A DNA stretch of 64,000 bases from Candidatus Rhodoferax randersensis (GTDB lineage: Bacteria; Pseudomonadota; Gammaproteobacteria; Burkholderiales; Burkholderiaceae_C). How positions within the stretch are numbered: the stretch's first letter is position 1; each line of letters begins with the position of its first letter. Below, one piece after another: positions 1 to 8,573 of this stretch. Below the pieces are notes generated by a model. That model was not told where the DNA came from. It did not search any database and saw only the letters and a program-made list of their open reading frames with translations. Location of the stretch: contig JADKEH010000001.1 of assembly GCA_016718155.1 (NCBI GenBank), forward strand, positions 448,682 through 512,681. Reading direction: 5' to 3'. A program made the position numbers and the translations under genes.

Positions 1-2
1 CC

Positions 3-101
3 TTCTCGGCCGCGGTCGACCGGTTCCTGGACAGCGATCGCGACAGCGTGGCCAGCTACCTCAGCGACTTGTCAGCCCGAACCCCCTTCAGACGAGCCTG
101 A
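3..101 (+). CDS. C-terminal end of an unidentified protein (partial)
   Basis: An open frame enters from the left edge and stops at a TGA (99-101), giving 32 residues that end in TPFRRA. The piece is rich in Asp, Ser and Arg and has the look of a helical tail. It is convergent with the cheW-like gene, whose stop lies six bases further on. Too little is present to name a family, and the reading is supported only by plausible composition and by the tight convergent spacing. The upstream sequence would settle it. Confidence 0.4.
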   Translation, partial: FSAAVDRFLDSDRDSVASYLSDLSARTPFRRA

Positions 102-107
102 GGCCCA

Positions 108-632
108 TTACGACTGAAGCGCAGCGGCAACCATGCCCATCTCCGCATTGCTCATCAATGCTTCGACATTCATCACGATCAGCATACGTTCACCCACATT
201 GGCAAGACCAATGATGAAACGGGACTCAATCGAGGCCTCGAACTGTGGCGCAGGCTTGATCATTTGAGTTGTCAGCGTCACAACGTCCGAGACCGAGTCC
301 ACTACCGCGCCAATCACCGTGCCACGAACGTTCAGGATGATCACAACCGTGAACTCGTTGTACTCGACCTTGTCGATATTGAGCTTAAGGCGCAGGTCAA
401 CAATTGGCACAATCACACCGCGAAGGTTGATCACACCCTTGATGAACGGCGGCGCGCTCACCATGCGAGTGGGCACCTCGTAGGATCGAATCTCCTGGAC
501 ACGCAGAATGTCGATCGCGTACTCCTCGCCACCGAGTCGCAATGTCAAATACTGTCCCGCATCAGCGAGCACCTGCACAGAACGGGAGGCCGGCTGTCGC
601 AGGCTTGATGAGGTGTCTTGCATCGATTCCAT
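108..632 (-). CDS. CheW-like chemotaxis coupling protein
   Basis: A single CheW domain of 174 residues. CheW proteins couple chemoreceptors to the CheA kinase at the inner face of the membrane. The domain starts near residue 27 (QYLTLRLGGEEYAIDI), followed by the interface segment FIKGVINLRG (about 63-72) and IVPIVDLR, the usual CheW landmarks. The ATG at 632 is preferred because an AAGGA ribosome site lies about 8 bases upstream; a longer frame to 719 exists but adds 29 residues unlike the family. No cheA, cheY or receptor gene is visible nearby, so this may be an orphan coupling protein, or the receptor may lie left of the window. Confidence 0.85.
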   Translation of the reverse strand: MESMQDTSSSLRQPASRSVQVLADAGQYLTLRLGGEEYAIDILRVQEIRSYEVPTRMVSAPPFIKGVINLRGVIVPIVDLRLKLNIDKVEYNEFTVVIILNVRGTVIGAVVDSVSDVVTLTTQMIKPAPQFEASIESRFIIGLANVGERMLIVMNVEALMSNAEMGMVAAALQS

Positions 633-758
633 GACGTCTTTTCCTTGAGTCCGCAGGTATGCTTGCGAGCATGATACACGCGCCATGCCATGCAATGAGG
701 GAAATTGTCCCTTCCACAAATTGCGAAGTGAACCGACCCAACCAGCACCGTGATCCTC

Positions 759-1301
759 CTATTGTCCGGCGTGCGCCTTGAGGTAATTGGCGATGCCGTC
801 CAAGATTTCCTTCTTGGCCGACTCAGCGTCTTCCCATCCGAGAATCTTGACCCACTTGCCGTCTTCCAAATCCTTGTAGTGCTCAAAGAAGTGTGCAATG
901 GTCTTCAGGCGCAAGGGGTTGAGATCTTCCGGTCGCTTCCACTGCGTGTAGAGCGACAAAATCTTGTTGGTGGGAACCGCCAGGACCTTGCCGTCTTGGC
1001 CGGCCTCGTCTTCCATCTTCAGAATGCCAATGGGCCGACAGGTCACCACCACACCGGGAATCAGCGGGACGGGCGTGATGACCAGCACATCGACCGGATC
1101 ACCGTCACCACTGATCGTCTTGGGCACGTAACCATAGTTGGTCGGGTAGTGCATCGCCGTGCTCATGAAGCGGTCCACAAAGATCGCGCCGGTCGCTTTG
1201 TCCACTTCGTACTTGACGGGATCGGCATTCATCGGAATCTCGATGATGACGTTGAAAGTTTCGGGTGCATTGGCGCCGGGGGTGACGTTGTCGAGGGACA
1301 T
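759..1301 (-). CDS. ppa: Inorganic pyrophosphatase (family I, soluble)
   Basis: Hydrolyses cytosolic pyrophosphate to two phosphates, pulling biosynthetic reactions forward. The 180-residue length is typical of bacterial family I enzymes. The signature DGDPVD is at residues 66-71, and conserved metal and phosphate ligands are visible (E21, K30, E32, R44, Y58). It is transcribed away from hppA, the membrane pyrophosphatase, across a 230-base shared upstream region. The cell therefore places a dissipating and an energy-conserving pyrophosphatase back to back. Identification is secure. Confidence 0.97.
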   Translation of the reverse strand: MSLDNVTPGANAPETFNVIIEIPMNADPVKYEVDKATGAIFVDRFMSTAMHYPTNYGYVPKTISGDGDPVDVLVITPVPLIPGVVVTCRPIGILKMEDEAGQDGKVLAVPTNKILSLYTQWKRPEDLNPLRLKTIAHFFEHYKDLEDGKWVKILGWEDAESAKKEILDGIANYLKAHAGQ

Positions 1302-1531
1302 GTTGGGTCTACTTATCTTGAGTTAAATCAGACATTGCCTAGGATTAACCCTGATTTTACTGACTCCCCCCTTGCCGCCCATCGAAAACGGACATTTTTC
1401 ACGGTACAGTGCGCCGGTTGGCCAATCTTCTCCGGCGCGCTCGCCGCGATGTGGGGATCGAGGAAGCAACGCAGCGGGGGCGCCGCTCGCGTGTTACCCC
1501 CTCTTCGTCAATACAACTCTGGAGATTTCTT

Positions 1532-3601
1532 ATGACAGGCAACTCTGCGCTGATTCTTGCGCTTGTCTGCGGGTTCATTGCCGTGGGATACGGCTTTTGG
1601 GCGCGCAGTTGGATTCTTTCCCAGGACCCCGGCAACGCTCGTATGCAGGAAATCGCGGCGGCCATTCAAACCGGCGCTGCCGCCTACCTGGCCCGGCAAT
1701 ACAAGACCATCGCCATCGTCGGCGTGGTGCTGGCGGTGCTGATTGGCCTCTTTCTGGATGGTCTGACCGCCACTGGCTTCATCATCGGTGCCGTGCTGTC
1801 GGGCGCCTGCGGCTTCATCGGTATGAACGTCTCGGTGCGCGCCAATGTGCGCACCGCCCAGGCAGCTACCAGGGGGATTGGGCCGGCGCTGGACGTGGCT
1901 TTCCGCGGCGGCGCCATCACCGGCATGCTGGTGGTCGGCTTGGGCCTGCTGGGCGTGACCGGCTTTTACTGGTTCCTGGTTGGCAACGGCAACATGACGC
2001 CTGACAAGAACCTGGCCAAGTTGCTGGACCCACTGATCGGTTTCGCGTTTGGCTCCTCCCTGATCTCCATTTTCGCCCGCTTGGGTGGCGGTATTTTCAC
2101 CAAGGGCGCTGACGTTGGCGCCGACCTGGTGGGCAAGGTCGAGGCGGGTATCCCTGAAGACGACCCCCGCAACCCGGCCGTGATTGCCGACAACGTTGGT
2201 GACAACGTCGGCGATTGCGCTGGCATGGCCGCTGACCTGTTTGAAACCTACGCCGTGACGCTGATCGCCACCATGGTGCTGGGTGCGCTGCTGGTGACCG
2301 GAGCAGGAACCAGTGCCGTGGTGTACCCGCTCGCATTGGGTGCGGTGTCCATCGTGGCTTCCATCATTGGTTGCTTCTTTGTCAAGGCCTCGCCCGGCAT
2401 GAAGAACGTCATGCCCGCGCTCTACAAGGGCTTGGCCGTGGCCGGCGGTTTGTCGCTGATCGCCTTCTTCTTCGTGACGCAATGGCTGATTCCTGACAAT
2501 GCAATCAAGGCCTCCGGCAGCCAGATGGCCCTGTTTGGCGCCTGCGCTGTTGGCCTGATTCTGACCGCGGCCCTGGTGTGGATCACCGAGTTCTACACCG
2601 GCACCCAGTACAGCCCCGTGCAGCACATCGCACAAGCCTCCACCACCGGCCACGGCACCAACATCATTGCCGGCCTGGGCGTCTCGATGCGCTCCACCGC
2701 CTGGCCCGTGATCTTTGTTTGCATGGCCATCTGGGTCGCGTTCAAGCTGGCCGGCCTGTACGGCATTGCCATTGCGGCCACTTCCATGCTCAGCATGGCC
2801 GGCATCGTGGTGGCCTTGGACGCCTACGGCCCGATCACCGACAACGCCGGTGGCATCGCCGAAATGGCAGAACTGCCTGCCAGCGTGCGCGACGTCACCG
2901 ACCCGCTGGACGCTGTGGGCAACACCACCAAGGCGGTTACCAAAGGTTATGCCATTGGCTCGGCCGGTCTGGCCGCTTTGGTGCTGTTTGCCGACTACAC
3001 CCACAAACTGGACGCGTTTGGTAAGCACATCACATTTGATCTGAGCGACCCGATGGTGATCATTGGCCTGTTCATTGGCGGTCTGATTCCTTACCTGTTC
3101 GGTGCCATGGCGATGGAGGCAGTGGGCCGCGCGGCCGGCAGCGTGGTGGTGGAAGTGCGTCGCCAGTTCCGCGAGATCAAGGGCATCATGGACGGTACCG
3201 GCAAGCCCGAGTACGACACGGCGGTAGACATGCTGACCACCGCTGCCATCAAGGAAATGATGATCCCTTCGCTCCTGCCGGTGGTGGTTCCCATAGTGGT
3301 CGGTCTGGCACTAGGCCCGGCAGCACTGGGTGGCTTGTTGATGGGTACCATCGTGACCGGTCTGTTCGTCGCCATCTCCATGTGTACTGGCGGCGGCGCT
3401 TGGGACAACGCCAAAAAGTACATTGAGGACGGCAACCATGGTGGCAAGGGTTCCGAAGCGCACAAGGCTGCCGTCACGGGTGACACCGTTGGCGATCCGT
3501 ACAAGGACACCGCCGGTCCAGCTGTCAACCCGTTGATCAAGATCATCAACATCGTGGCCCTGCTGATCGTGCCGGTGATGATGAAGATTCACGGCGGCTG
3601 A
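1532..3601 (+). CDS. hppA: Membrane-bound proton-translocating pyrophosphatase, K+-independent type
   Basis: A polytopic integral membrane pump of 689 residues that couples pyrophosphate hydrolysis to proton export. The substrate-binding core GGIFTKGADVGADLVGKVE (about 186-204) and the acidic motif DNVGDNVGDCAGMAADLFE (220-238) are intact. The motif GNTTKAVT carries Lys467 and Thr470; in this family a Lys at this site marks the K+-independent, proton-pumping class, whereas K+-dependent enzymes have Ala. The ATG at 1532 follows a GGAG site seven bases upstream; a frame extending to 1409 is not needed. A strong terminator follows. Confidence 0.96.
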   Translation: MTGNSALILALVCGFIAVGYGFWARSWILSQDPGNARMQEIAAAIQTGAAAYLARQYKTIAIVGVVLAVLIGLFLDGLTATGFIIGAVLSGACGFIGMNVSVRANVRTAQAATRGIGPALDVAFRGGAITGMLVVGLGLLGVTGFYWFLVGNGNMTPDKNLAKLLDPLIGFAFGSSLISIFARLGGGIFTKGADVGADLVGKVEAGIPEDDPRNPAVIADNVGDNVGDCAGMAADLFETYAVTLIATMVLGALLVTGAGTSAVVYPLALGAVSIVASIIGCFFVKASPGMKNVMPALYKGLAVAGGLSLIAFFFVTQWLIPDNAIKASGSQMALFGACAVGLILTAALVWITEFYTGTQYSPVQHIAQASTTGHGTNIIAGLGVSMRSTAWPVIFVCMAIWVAFKLAGLYGIAIAATSMLSMAGIVVALDAYGPITDNAGGIAEMAELPASVRDVTDPLDAVGNTTKAVTKGYAIGSAGLAALVLFADYTHKLDAFGKHITFDLSDPMVIIGLFIGGLIPYLFGAMAMEAVGRAAGSVVVEVRRQFREIKGIMDGTGKPEYDTAVDMLTTAAIKEMMIPSLLPVVVPIVVGLALGPAALGGLLMGTIVTGLFVAISMCTGGGAWDNAKKYIEDGNHGGKGSEAHKAAVTGDTVGDPYKDTAGPAVNPLIKIINIVALLIVPVMMKIHGG

Positions 3602-3623
3602 TCCGGCCCAAGCCCCAGTCATC

Positions 3624-3648
3624 AGGCCCGCCTCGGCGGGCCTTTTTC
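3624..3648 (+). terminator. Rho-independent terminator after hppA
   Basis: Nine-base arms AGGCCCGCC and GGCGGGCCT separated by two bases (functionally an 8-bp stem with a 4-base loop) are followed directly by a T run. It lies about 22 bases past the hppA stop. Confidence 0.9.
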
Positions 3649-3727
3649 ATGTCCGCTCAAATTGTGGCAGCTGCTGCCGGCGGTGGGCTAAACTGGCCAC
3701 TTGGCTACAGGCCGTGGAGGTAGAAAA

Positions 3728-3811
3728 TTGCGCACCCGCCGACTTGTTCATGTGGCAATCCTGACTGGTTTCACGCTCGTGGCGTCTGCCTCCATGGCCC
3801 GGTTGCCCTGA
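3728..3811 (+). CDS. Possible tiny secreted peptide or decayed gene start
   Basis: A 27-residue frame starts at TTG 3728 with a good GGAGG site (3716-3720) seven bases before it. The product is basic at the N terminus (RTRR), then hydrophobic (VAILTGFTLVASA), and ends MARLP, so it reads like a bare signal peptide. It may be the start of a secreted protein truncated by a frameshift or deletion, a leader peptide, or chance. No continuation is visible in other frames before the aldehyde dehydrogenase gene at 3888. Confidence 0.3.
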   Translation: MRTRRLVHVAILTGFTLVASASMARLP

Positions 3812-3887
3812 TCGCGCACTCAGTCATCCACCTCTGAACGCATGCGGATGTTCAGAGTGCCGAAAGCACCGATCGCAAAAGATCATC

Positions 3888-5321
3888 ATGCAAAGCCACT
3901 TCATCGACAACACCCATTGCGCCGCTTCATCGGGCCTGAGCATCCCGATGATTGACCCGTCGGACGGCCAAGCGTTCGATGCCATTGGGCGTGGCAACGC
4001 CAATGATGTCAATGACGCCGTCAGCGCGGCACGCCGGTGCCAGGAAACAGTCTGGAGCAAACTCCCTGCGGCGAATCGAGGCCGATTGCTGATGCAACTG
4101 TCGGCTGCGGTCGCCACGCACGCTGACGAATTGGCAAGCATCGAACAGCGCGATTGCGGCAAGCCAACGCGCCAGGCCATTGCCGATGTGTCGGCTCTGG
4201 CGCGTTACCTGGAGTTCTATGCCGGTTCCTGCGACAAGCTCCATGGCGCCACCATTCCTTACCTGGATGGCTACTCCGTTCTGACCTGGCGCGAGCCGCA
4301 TGGCGTCACCGGCCACGTCATCCCGTGGAACTACCCATTGCAGATATTCGGCCGCAGTGTCGGGGGTGCCCTGGCTGCCGGCAATTCCTGCGTCATCAAA
4401 CCGGCGGAGGACGCGTGCCTGTCTCTGATTCGTGTGGCCCAACTCGCCGCCGACGCGGGCTTTCCGGCCGGCGCCATCAACGTGGTCACAGGTTATGGTC
4501 ACGAGGCGGGCGATGCCCTTGTGCGCCACGCGGGCATTGACCACATCAGCTTCACCGGCAGTCCCGTCATCGGCACGCGGGTGGCACAGAGCGCCGCCGA
4601 GCGGCATTGCCCGGTCACGCTGGAACTCGGGGGGAAGAGCCCTCAAATCGTATTCGCCGATGCCAACCTGGACGCTGCGTTGCCGGCCATCGTCAGTGCC
4701 ATTGTTCAAAACTCGGGGCAGACCTGCTCGGCCGGGTCACGTCTGCTGGTCGAGCACTCGATCTACGAGACCGTCATGACACGACTTGGCCAGGCGTTTC
4801 GCAAGCTGCAAGCTGGACCCGCCGCGCTTGACCTGGACCTCGGCCCCTTGATTCGTCGCACCCAGCAGCAGCGTGTTCAAAGCATGCTTGCCGAGGCGCG
4901 GGCAACGGGCATTGAAGTAGTTGCCGAGGGGCAGATTGTTGATCAGGCGCCATCAAGCGGTTTCTACCAGGCGCCAGTTCTGCTCCGCGATGTCGCGCCC
5001 GTCAGCCGTTTGGCCCAGGAAGAAGTGTTCGGCCCGGTGCTAGTGGCCATGAGTTTTCACGACGAGGACCATGCGGTCGAACTTGCCAACGCCACCCCGT
5101 TTGGTCTGGTCGCCGGCATCTGGACGCAGGACGGCGCACGGCAGTTCCGCGTGGCGCGGCGACTCCGGTGCGGCCAGGTCTTTGTCAACAACTACGGGGC
5201 GGGCGGCGGCGTGGAGATTCCATTTGGTGGCGTCAAGTCGTCCGGATACGGACGCGAGAAGGGCTTTGAGGCCCTGTATGGGTTCACCACACTTAAGAGC
5301 GTCGCGATTCGCCATGGGTGA
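3888..5321 (+). CDS. NAD(P)-dependent aldehyde dehydrogenase (betaine-aldehyde/aminoaldehyde-like)
   Basis: Oxidises an aldehyde to the acid with NAD(P)+. The 477-residue protein has all family residues: Asn148 in PWNYP, cofactor Lys171 in VIKPAE, the catalytic base Glu246 in LELGGKSP, and the nucleophile Cys280 in GQTCSAGSRL. The C terminus has the usual IPFGGVKSSGYGREKG segment. Sequence character is nearest to betaine-aldehyde or gamma-aminobutyraldehyde type enzymes, but the substrate cannot be fixed. It stands alone between hppA and an unknown gene, and no strong ribosome site precedes ATG 3888. The polyamine genes at 54.6-56.8 kb would supply aminoaldehydes, but they are far away and the link is only a guess. 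Confidence 0.88.
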   Translation: MQSHFIDNTHCAASSGLSIPMIDPSDGQAFDAIGRGNANDVNDAVSAARRCQETVWSKLPAANRGRLLMQLSAAVATHADELASIEQRDCGKPTRQAIADVSALARYLEFYAGSCDKLHGATIPYLDGYSVLTWREPHGVTGHVIPWNYPLQIFGRSVGGALAAGNSCVIKPAEDACLSLIRVAQLAADAGFPAGAINVVTGYGHEAGDALVRHAGIDHISFTGSPVIGTRVAQSAAERHCPVTLELGGKSPQIVFADANLDAALPAIVSAIVQNSGQTCSAGSRLLVEHSIYETVMTRLGQAFRKLQAGPAALDLDLGPLIRRTQQQRVQSMLAEARATGIEVVAEGQIVDQAPSSGFYQAPVLLRDVAPVSRLAQEEVFGPVLVAMSFHDEDHAVELANATPFGLVAGIWTQDGARQFRVARRLRCGQVFVNNYGAGGGVEIPFGGVKSSGYGREKGFEALYGFTTLKSVAIRHG

Positions 5322-5378
5322 TCGCATCAAGCAACGTTGAAGTGGGCATCAAAAGGGCCAACGTCCAGGCCACGCTGA

Positions 5379-5410
5379 GGCAAAGGCAAAGGCAAAGGCT
5401 CAAGCTTGAG
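5379..5410. repeat. Short GGCAAA tandem repeat and adjoining palindrome
   Basis: Three tandem GGCAAA units (5379-5396) are followed by the 12-base perfect palindrome CTCAAGCTTGAG (5399-5410). They lie in the gap between the aldehyde dehydrogenase and the next gene. No function can be assigned. Confidence 0.55.
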
Positions 5411-5485
5411 ATTTGCTCCCAAGTATGGGAAACTAGGACAGAACCGTCGGCAATACGGCAATCCACCAGGGAGAGGTAAAACACG

Positions 5486-6061
5486 ATGTTTGGATTTTTT
5501 AAGGCAAAGCCCGCAAAGCCAGATCGCGCACGGGCGACGCCCCCTGCTGGCGCCTCGCCGCCACCCGTCAGCACGCGGCAGCACACTCATATTCAACGCG
5601 AGCTTGTGCGGGTCGTGCTGAAGGACACCCTCAGACAGCATGGCATACCGGGTGGATGGGTCGGCTGCGAGGTACTGGCCGCTCCCAAATGGGCCAGTGA
5701 TGAGGACTTGTTCGTTCAGTTGGTAATCCTGAAGTGGAACGAGGCTCTGCTGCGGTATGCACCCGTCCTGGAACGTCAGCTCTTGCTTGATCTTGACCGT
5801 TTTGACCCGACGGTAAACCATTCACGCTATGTCGTTTCTTGGCGTTTCGCGCCAGATTGCGGCTGCCCTTCGGTCGAAATGCCTGACCCCACCTTCTGGT
5901 TGAAGGCGGCGCATCCTGCACCACCACCCGAGCCGGTTGCGATTTTGGACCGGCGACGCAGCAAGCGAGTCAAACGGACCGAGAAGTTCGACCTGCCCAA
6001 CTCCAGCTACGACAACCTGCCACAGAACTTCGCGCCAACCGAACCCTCACCATTGCGGTGA
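5486..6061 (+). CDS. Conserved-looking hypothetical protein, 191 residues
   Basis: I do not recognise a family. The N terminus MFGFFKAKPAKPD is short, basic and slightly hydrophobic. A Pro/Ala-rich linker (about 17-30) follows, then a compact region (about 35-140) with several Trp residues (WVGCEV, WNEALLRYAP, VVSWRF), and a disordered Pro-rich and basic tail (RRRSKRVKR). There is no signal peptide or membrane helix. A GGGAGAGG site lies about a dozen bases before the ATG, which supports expression. It is transcribed toward the HDOD gene, with 55 bases between the two convergent stops. Confidence 0.65.
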   Translation: MFGFFKAKPAKPDRARATPPAGASPPPVSTRQHTHIQRELVRVVLKDTLRQHGIPGGWVGCEVLAAPKWASDEDLFVQLVILKWNEALLRYAPVLERQLLLDLDRFDPTVNHSRYVVSWRFAPDCGCPSVEMPDPTFWLKAAHPAPPPEPVAILDRRRSKRVKRTEKFDLPNSSYDNLPQNFAPTEPSPLR

Positions 6062-6116
6062 ATCGTTCCAGCGGGATAAGCGGGCTACTTGAGGCCAGCG
6101 GACCAGGGCCAGCCCT

Positions 6117-6941
6117 TCAGACCAGCACAATCGCCTCGTGACTGGAAGTCCAGTCGATCGCATCCTGTTGCAGCGCCGAGTCAAAGTCGATCGCAAGCGC
6201 TAGGCCCACCGCATCCGGGAAGTTGTCAACCAGGTCCTGAGCTGACAAGCCCGCCTCGTTCGCCCTAGCGCGCCAGGCGGCAAGATGCAATACACCCGCC
6301 AGTGGCTCGTAGACGCCGTTTTCAAACGGTGCGTGCTGATGCCCCAGGGCATCGACAATTGCCTGCGGGAACTGCCACGTTTGCGCAAAGGCGGCGCCCA
6401 CGTCGGCATAGCAGTAACCTAGGAGTTTGCGCTCTGCCTTGGCCCGCTTGAGGCTAAGCGGGGGCGCGTCCGGGATCAGCGCCGCCAGCTCTCCTGGCAT
6501 GCCCACGCACATGACCAATTCACCTACGGCGTGGATCAGACCCGCGGTAAAGGCAACCGACTGCGGCTGCCGAACTAATCCCGCAAGCATGCGTGACAGC
6601 TTGGCAACATCCAAGCTGTAGCGCCAAAACTGCCGCAGGTCCACCCCTGGCACATTGCGAAAGGCACCGGTGACAGCCGCAGCCAATGCGATGTCCCGCA
6701 ACTGATTGGTCCCCAGCAATGCCAGCGCCTCCGAAACACTCCCGATCTTCTTGGACAACTGATACTGTGCCGAGTTCGCGATCTGCAACAAGCGCATGGT
6801 CAAGGTCGGATCGGTGCTGACCAGCTGGCTTATCTTCTTCAAATCAGGCTCGTCACGGTTCAGCTCACTGAGCAGCAGTGCTATGACCCGCGGTATGCTG
6901 GGCAACGCTTCTTGGGATAAAAGAAGATCCTTAAACTCCAT
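6117..6941 (-). CDS. HDOD-domain protein (putative signalling)
   Basis: A 274-residue stand-alone HDOD domain. HDOD domains are degenerate relatives of HD phosphohydrolases found in bacterial signal transduction; most lack catalytic residues. The opening LPSIPRVIALLLSELN and the segment LVSTDPTLTMRLLQIANSA are characteristic. The conserved middle AFTAGLIHAVGELVM has H-A-V where active HD enzymes carry HD, so catalysis is not expected. The start at 6941 is chosen because the family usually begins here; a frame to 6983 adds 14 residues and neither has a convincing ribosome site. No partner domain or neighbour identifies its pathway. Confidence 0.85.
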   Translation of the reverse strand: MEFKDLLLSQEALPSIPRVIALLLSELNRDEPDLKKISQLVSTDPTLTMRLLQIANSAQYQLSKKIGSVSEALALLGTNQLRDIALAAAVTGAFRNVPGVDLRQFWRYSLDVAKLSRMLAGLVRQPQSVAFTAGLIHAVGELVMCVGMPGELAALIPDAPPLSLKRAKAERKLLGYCYADVGAAFAQTWQFPQAIVDALGHQHAPFENGVYEPLAGVLHLAAWRARANEAGLSAQDLVDNFPDAVGLALAIDFDSALQQDAIDWTSSHEAIVLV

Positions 6942-7099
6942 GATCCATCGCCTTAGTGATTCAATTGAGTCGCCGAGGAACATTATGATCCAGGCGCATT
7001 GCGGTCAGCCAAGTGATAGTCGGCAACCGCACCAAGCTCAACCGCCTGCCTTGCCTACCGACGGCACGGTGTCACCCTGAAAAGCGCGGCGTCGCGCCA

Positions 7100-7106
7100 A
7101 CATCAG
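7100..7106. repeat. Left target-site duplication of the insertion sequence
   Basis: AACATCA directly before the left inverted repeat matches AACATCA at 8530-8536 directly after the right one. A preceding C on both sides could extend it to 8 bp. Confidence 0.8.
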
Positions 7107-7129
7107 GGTGCGATTCAAAGTGATGTGTT
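7107..7129 (+). repeat. Left terminal inverted repeat (IRL)
   Basis: Matches the complement of 8507-8529 at 21 of 23 positions; mismatches are at positions 4 and 6 from the outer edge. Confidence 0.85.
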
Positions 7130-7169
7130 GTAGAGTTCGCGCACTGTACGACCCCAAGGAGCGCCTCAA

Positions 7170-8500
7170 ATGGAGACCAGCACCGTCAGCGACGAAGAAA
7201 TCCTGCGTGGACTGCGCGAGCACCCCCACATCAGAAACCGCATCGCCTCACTGCTGGCGCTGGCGCAAGGCACGAGCGAGGAGTTCAGGCGCGCGGATGA
7301 CGCCGAAGACTGGCTGATCCAAGAAATACGCGGCCTGGGCGCTGACACCTTGCAAGCCTGGGCCCAAGGCCAAGTGCGCCAGACCGAAGAAGAAGTACGC
7401 CACAGCGGACGAGCACACCGCGAGGGTAAAAAAAACTGCGCTGGCACACCACCTTTGGCGAAATAAGCGTACAAGAACCGCAGTACCGCAGCAACACCCA
7501 CCGAATACGCCCCTTTGCCCAAAGCGCGGGCGTCAAAGCCAGGGGCTGCTCACGGCGCTTGCAGCGCACACTCACCGATCTGGGAGCTGATCTGCCCTAT
7601 GCCCAAGTAATGGACAAGATGGTCGAACACTTTGGGCTCGTCATCGCCGAGAGCACGATTCGACGCATCACCCTGCGCCACGCCAAACAAATCCAGCAGC
7701 GCAGCCGAGGCCTACCCCAAGGACTGCCCAAGGCTGTGGCACCCCAGCAGACCTTCATCACCGAGATGGACGGCACCATGGTGCCCACCGTGCGCAGCGA
7801 CTCAAGCCAGCGCGACCAGCGCAAAGGCAAAAGCGTGCAGTGGCAGGAGGCCAAGGTCAGCCTGGCCCACGTCCAAGGCAGCAAGGAGCTGACCTACGCC
7901 GCCACCTTGCTCGGAGATGTGGACATGGCGGGCAAACAACTGCGCGCGTGCGCCAAGCGAGCGGGTTTTGGAAAAGGCCACCGTATCCACGGTGTGGGCG
8001 ACGGCGCGCCCTGGATCGCCAAGCAAGTCAAGCAACGCTTTGGCAGCCAAGGCAGCTATCTGCTGGACTTCTACCATGTCTGCGACTACCTCAGCGCAGC
8101 GGCCAACGCCATTGAAGTCCAGCCCGCGGCGCAGCAGGGGTGGTTGACCAAACAAAAGGAGCGACTCAAAGCCCAAGGCCTGGGCTCGCTGCTAAACGAG
8201 TTGCAAGCGCACCTGGAGCCGCCACAAACCCCGGATGAAGACGCCCCCGTGCGCCGTTGCTACCGCTACCTGAGTCAGCGTCAAGACCAACTGGACTACG
8301 AGGGGGCCATCAGTCAGGGTTTGCCGATTGGCTCAGGTGAGATAGAGAGTGCTCACCGCTATTTGATTCAGAAGCGGCTCAAGCTGCCTGGGGCTTGGTG
8401 GCTGGCTGCCAACGCGGAGAATATGCTGGCTCTGCGAGTCAATCGGGCCAACGGCGAGTGGCAGGGGTACTGGGATACCGACTATCGCTACGCAGCTTGA
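7170..8500 (+). CDS. ISKra4-family transposase made by -1 frameshifting
   Basis: Frame 1 (7170-7466) gives an N-terminal piece of 98 residues starting METSTVSDEE. Near its end lies an 8-A run followed by C (7428-7436), which contains the slippery heptamer A AAA AAC in the right phase. A -1 slip there joins it to an open frame reading KLRWHTTFGEISVQEPQYR and running without a stop to 8500, for a fused protein of about 443 residues. The second half has the acidic motif ITEMDGTMVP, the segment GDGAPWIAKQV and the terminal GSGEIESAHRYLIQKRLK, typical of this transposase family. It is the only gene of the element. Confidence 0.88.
7428..7436 (+). promoter_or_regulatory. Programmed -1 frameshift site in the transposase gene
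   Basis: Eight A residues then C. Read in frame 1 as AAA AAA AAC, the final seven bases form A AAA AAC, a classic -1 slippery sequence. The two transposase frames overlap exactly across it. A loss-of-function indel in the A run would look the same, but the family is known for such slips. Confidence 0.7.
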
Positions 8501-8506
8501 TGCGGG

Positions 8507-8529
8507 ACACATCACTTTGAATCACCCCC
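8507..8529 (-). repeat. Right terminal inverted repeat (IRR)
   Basis: Mate of the left repeat at 7107-7129. It begins 7 bases after the transposase stop codon, as expected for a compact insertion sequence. Confidence 0.85.
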
Positions 8530-8536
8530 AACATCA
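8530..8536. repeat. Right target-site duplication of the insertion sequence
   Basis: AACATCA repeats the left flank at 7100-7106 exactly. Confidence 0.8.
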
Positions 8537-8556
8537 AACCTCACCGAGCCTCAGGC

Positions 8557-8562
8557 TATAAT
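8557..8562 (+). promoter_or_regulatory. Likely -10 box for tRNA-Pro
   Basis: A perfect TATAAT lies 11 bases upstream of the tRNA 5' end. No good -35 is visible 16-18 bases further upstream. The insertion sequence ends about 20 bases before where the -35 should be, so it may have changed the upstream context but probably did not remove the core promoter. Confidence 0.6.
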
Positions 8563-8573
8563 TGCAGGCTTGT

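Larger units (their letters stand above)
7107..8529 (+). mobile_element. ISKra4-family insertion sequence, apparently complete
   Basis: About 1.42 kb bounded by imperfect 23-bp inverted repeats (7107-7129 and 8507-8529, 21 of 23 matching, with a shared 17-base core GATTCAAAGTGATGTGT). It is flanked by the direct repeat AACATCA (7100-7106 and 8530-8536), read as a 7-bp target duplication, or 8 bp if the edge C is counted. Inside is one transposase gene split by a -1 frameshift. Length, frameshift and short duplication fit the ISMich2-like branch of the ISKra4 family as I recall it. Both ends and both frames look intact, so it may be recent. It sits about 45 bases upstream of tRNA-Pro. Confidence 0.9.

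Noticed and set aside
1508..3028. A 506-residue minus-strand frame
   Set aside because: It is the opposite-strand shadow of hppA with a His/Gly-rich composition typical of artefacts.
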